Position numbers and translations under genes: made by a program
Assembly: GCA_016844285.1 (NCBI GenBank)
Contig: JAENIS010000039.1
Location: forward strand, 1-13,213
Source of the DNA: Dehalococcoidales bacterium
GTDB lineage: Bacteria > Chloroflexota > Dehalococcoidia > Dehalococcoidales > UBA2162
Length of the DNA: 13,213 bases
Reading direction: 5' to 3'
In this document: piece after piece, positions 12,148 through 13,213 of the stretch
Numbering within the stretch: the first letter of the stretch is position 1
Layout: the number at the start of each line of letters is the position of its first letter
The notes under the pieces: generated by a model
Told to the model about the DNA's origin: nothing
Databases searched by the model: none
The model's input: the letters and a program-made list of their open reading frames with translations, nothing else

Positions 12148-13213
12148 TTACGGTATTGACACTGTCAACGAAGCATCTCTGGTGGCAGCTATCCAGTAGC
12201 CCTTGCCGGCCTCGATAGTTGTGCCGTATGCGTAGGATTTACTCACCGGATTCCACCAGTAGTTGAATGCCAGAACACTACCATCGGGGTCATCGTTGGG
12301 GTTGGTAAAGCTCACGCCCACCGTGGACAGTACCGAACCCGCCATGTTCCAGCCGGCTTTAATGCTAGTTGACCAGCTCAAGAGGGGGACACCAGCTATC
12401 GTAGCTACGGTGTCGCTCGTCACTGCTACCCAGTAACCCTTGGCTGTTTCCAGGTTAGCTGCGGAGGAGTAGGCTTTAGTTACCGGATTCCAGGTATAGA
12501 CGACGAGGGCAGTGGGAAACACCGACGTAAAGGCAGTATTTGTCGGAATAACCGGCAGCGATACCATGTTCCAACCGGCTTTCAGTGGTATCTGAACGGT
12601 GACCTCGCTGCCAGTGGTAAAGTTAAGCTCGCTGCCATAGCCAATCCCATCACCCACCGCCTTTGCCCGGAAGTAGTAGGTAGTGTTGGCAGATAAGCCG
12701 GTCAGATTAGCATTGAAAGCGCCGGTGCTACTTACTGGTACGGGTGTAGTCTCGTAGGTGTAGTTACCCGAGCTTAACCCCCACTGAAAGGAGACATTAG
12801 CCGTGATTACCGTACCCAGATTGGTCAATGTGCCATTAAGGCGAGCCGAATTGCCGGAAAGGCTGACATTATCGGTAGTCACGGTGGGTGGAACAGGTAA
12901 TGGTGTGCCGAAGCTCTTCTCCGCTCCGTAGCTCGTGCCGTCACCAACCGCTTTGGCCAGGAAGTAGTAGGTGGTGTTAGCGGATAATCCAGTCAGGTTG
13001 TAACTGAAGGCACCGGTGGTGTTCACTGATACTGGCGCAGTGGCAAAGGGGTAATTCCCCGGAGCCATCCCCCACTGGAAGGAGACATTAGTCGAGGTGG
13101 CTGTACCCAAAGACGTCAGATTACCACTTACCGTGGCTGAGTTAGTGGTGACACTGGTGGCCACACCAGTGCTTACTGCCGGTGGTGTCAGGGTGGTAAA
13201 GGTCATATTAGTA
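12148..13213 (-). CDS. Surface protein C-terminus with fibronectin-III-like repeats and duplicated C-terminal modules (partial)
   Basis: The gene enters from beyond the window's right edge, where the frame is still open; the ATG at 13206 is internal. Residues below are counted from that Met. Two beta-sandwich repeats of period 97 follow: VSFQWG at 41 and 138, and LTGLSANTTYYF at 71 and 168, with AKAVGDG after each, the usual look of fibronectin-III-like domains in secreted proteins. The text before the first (TFTT) matches the end of a preceding repeat, so more lie upstream. Two related modules then follow: KAGWNM at 209 and 283, WNPV at 239 and 318, GYW at 257 and 336. The protein ends about 14 residues after the last GYW without a membrane anchor or sorting motif. 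It is Thr/Ser/Asn-rich and poor in Lys and Cys, as expected for an extracellular protein. The exact role is unknown; adhesion or envelope display is plausible. Confidence 0.85.
   Translation of the reverse strand, partial: TNMTFTTLTPPAVSTGVATSVTTNSATVSGNLTSLGTATSTNVSFQWGMAPGNYPFATAPVSVNTTGAFSYNLTGLSANTTYYFLAKAVGDGTSYGAEKSFGTPLPVPPTVTTDNVSLSGNSARLNGTLTNLGTVITANVSFQWGLSSGNYTYETTPVPVSSTGAFNANLTGLSANTTYYFRAKAVGDGIGYGSELNFTTGSEVTVQIPLKAGWNMVSLPVIPTNTAFTSVFPTALVVYTWNPVTKAYSSAANLETAKGYWVAVTSDTVATIAGVPLLSWSTSIKAGWNMAGSVLSTVGVSFTNPNDDPDGSVLAFNYWWNPVSKSYAYGTTIEAGKGYWIAATRDASLTVSIP

Noticed and set aside
1..13213. CRISPR array, defence genes, toxin-antitoxin pair or riboswitch
   Set aside because: No regularly spaced direct repeats of 25-40 bases, no matching protein families and no recognisable riboswitch core; the repeats present are palindromic and dispersed.

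Overview
The window looks like chromosomal DNA of a bacterium, most likely an uncultured Chloroflexota of the Dehalococcoidia type. This is inferred from three things: CaiB-type CoA-transferase and crotonase genes, a surface protein ending in duplicated 'KAGWNM...WNPV...GYW' modules, and intergenic spaces filled with C-run/G-run palindromes plus a 'TGTCATTGCGAG' element. No phylogenetic marker gene is present, so the placement is tentative. Base composition looks balanced, near 50% GC by eye.

Layout, left to right. Positions 1-333 are intergenic with palindromic repeats. A minus-strand class III (CaiB/BaiF) CoA-transferase (334-1530) follows. It is preceded by, and overlaps, a 45-codon ORF that starts exactly like a short-chain dehydrogenase and then degenerates; both sit behind one sigma70-like promoter. 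A plus-strand tRNA-Gln(CTG) with its own promoter lies at 1852-1925. A minus-strand PIG-L/LmbE deacetylase (2081-2935) has a good promoter at 2972-3000. A decayed IS3-like transposase C-terminus (about 3201-3515) lies between two perfect inverted repeats. A minus-strand crotonase-fold acyl-CoA enzyme (3621-4583) has a long leader and a TTGACA/TATAAA promoter. A divergent, repeat-rich spacer leads to two overlapping plus-strand ABC half-exporters (5063-6823 and 6807-8648). Their complementary motif changes predict a heterodimer with one degenerate ATP site. A convergent spacer with two palindromic elements precedes minus-strand glgA (8946-10466) and glgC (10612-11883), which form a glgC-glgA unit behind an extended -10 promoter. 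The window ends in the 3' part of a minus-strand surface protein with fibronectin-III-like repeats.

How the genes work together. GlgC makes ADP-glucose and GlgA polymerises it into alpha-1,4-glucan, so these two form the glycogen storage pathway. The two ABC proteins should form one exporter. The CoA-transferase, the dehydrogenase remnant and the crotonase are all acyl-CoA-type functions. They may be remains of one catabolic cluster, now separated by the tRNA, the deacetylase and the IS scar, but this is inference.

I found no CRISPR array, toxin-antitoxin pair, phage module or clearly new system. The best leads are the truncated dehydrogenase reading into the CoA-transferase start, the orphan ribosome-binding site in the crotonase leader, the palindrome-bracketed transposase scar, the dispersed palindromic repeats, and the asymmetric ABC pair.
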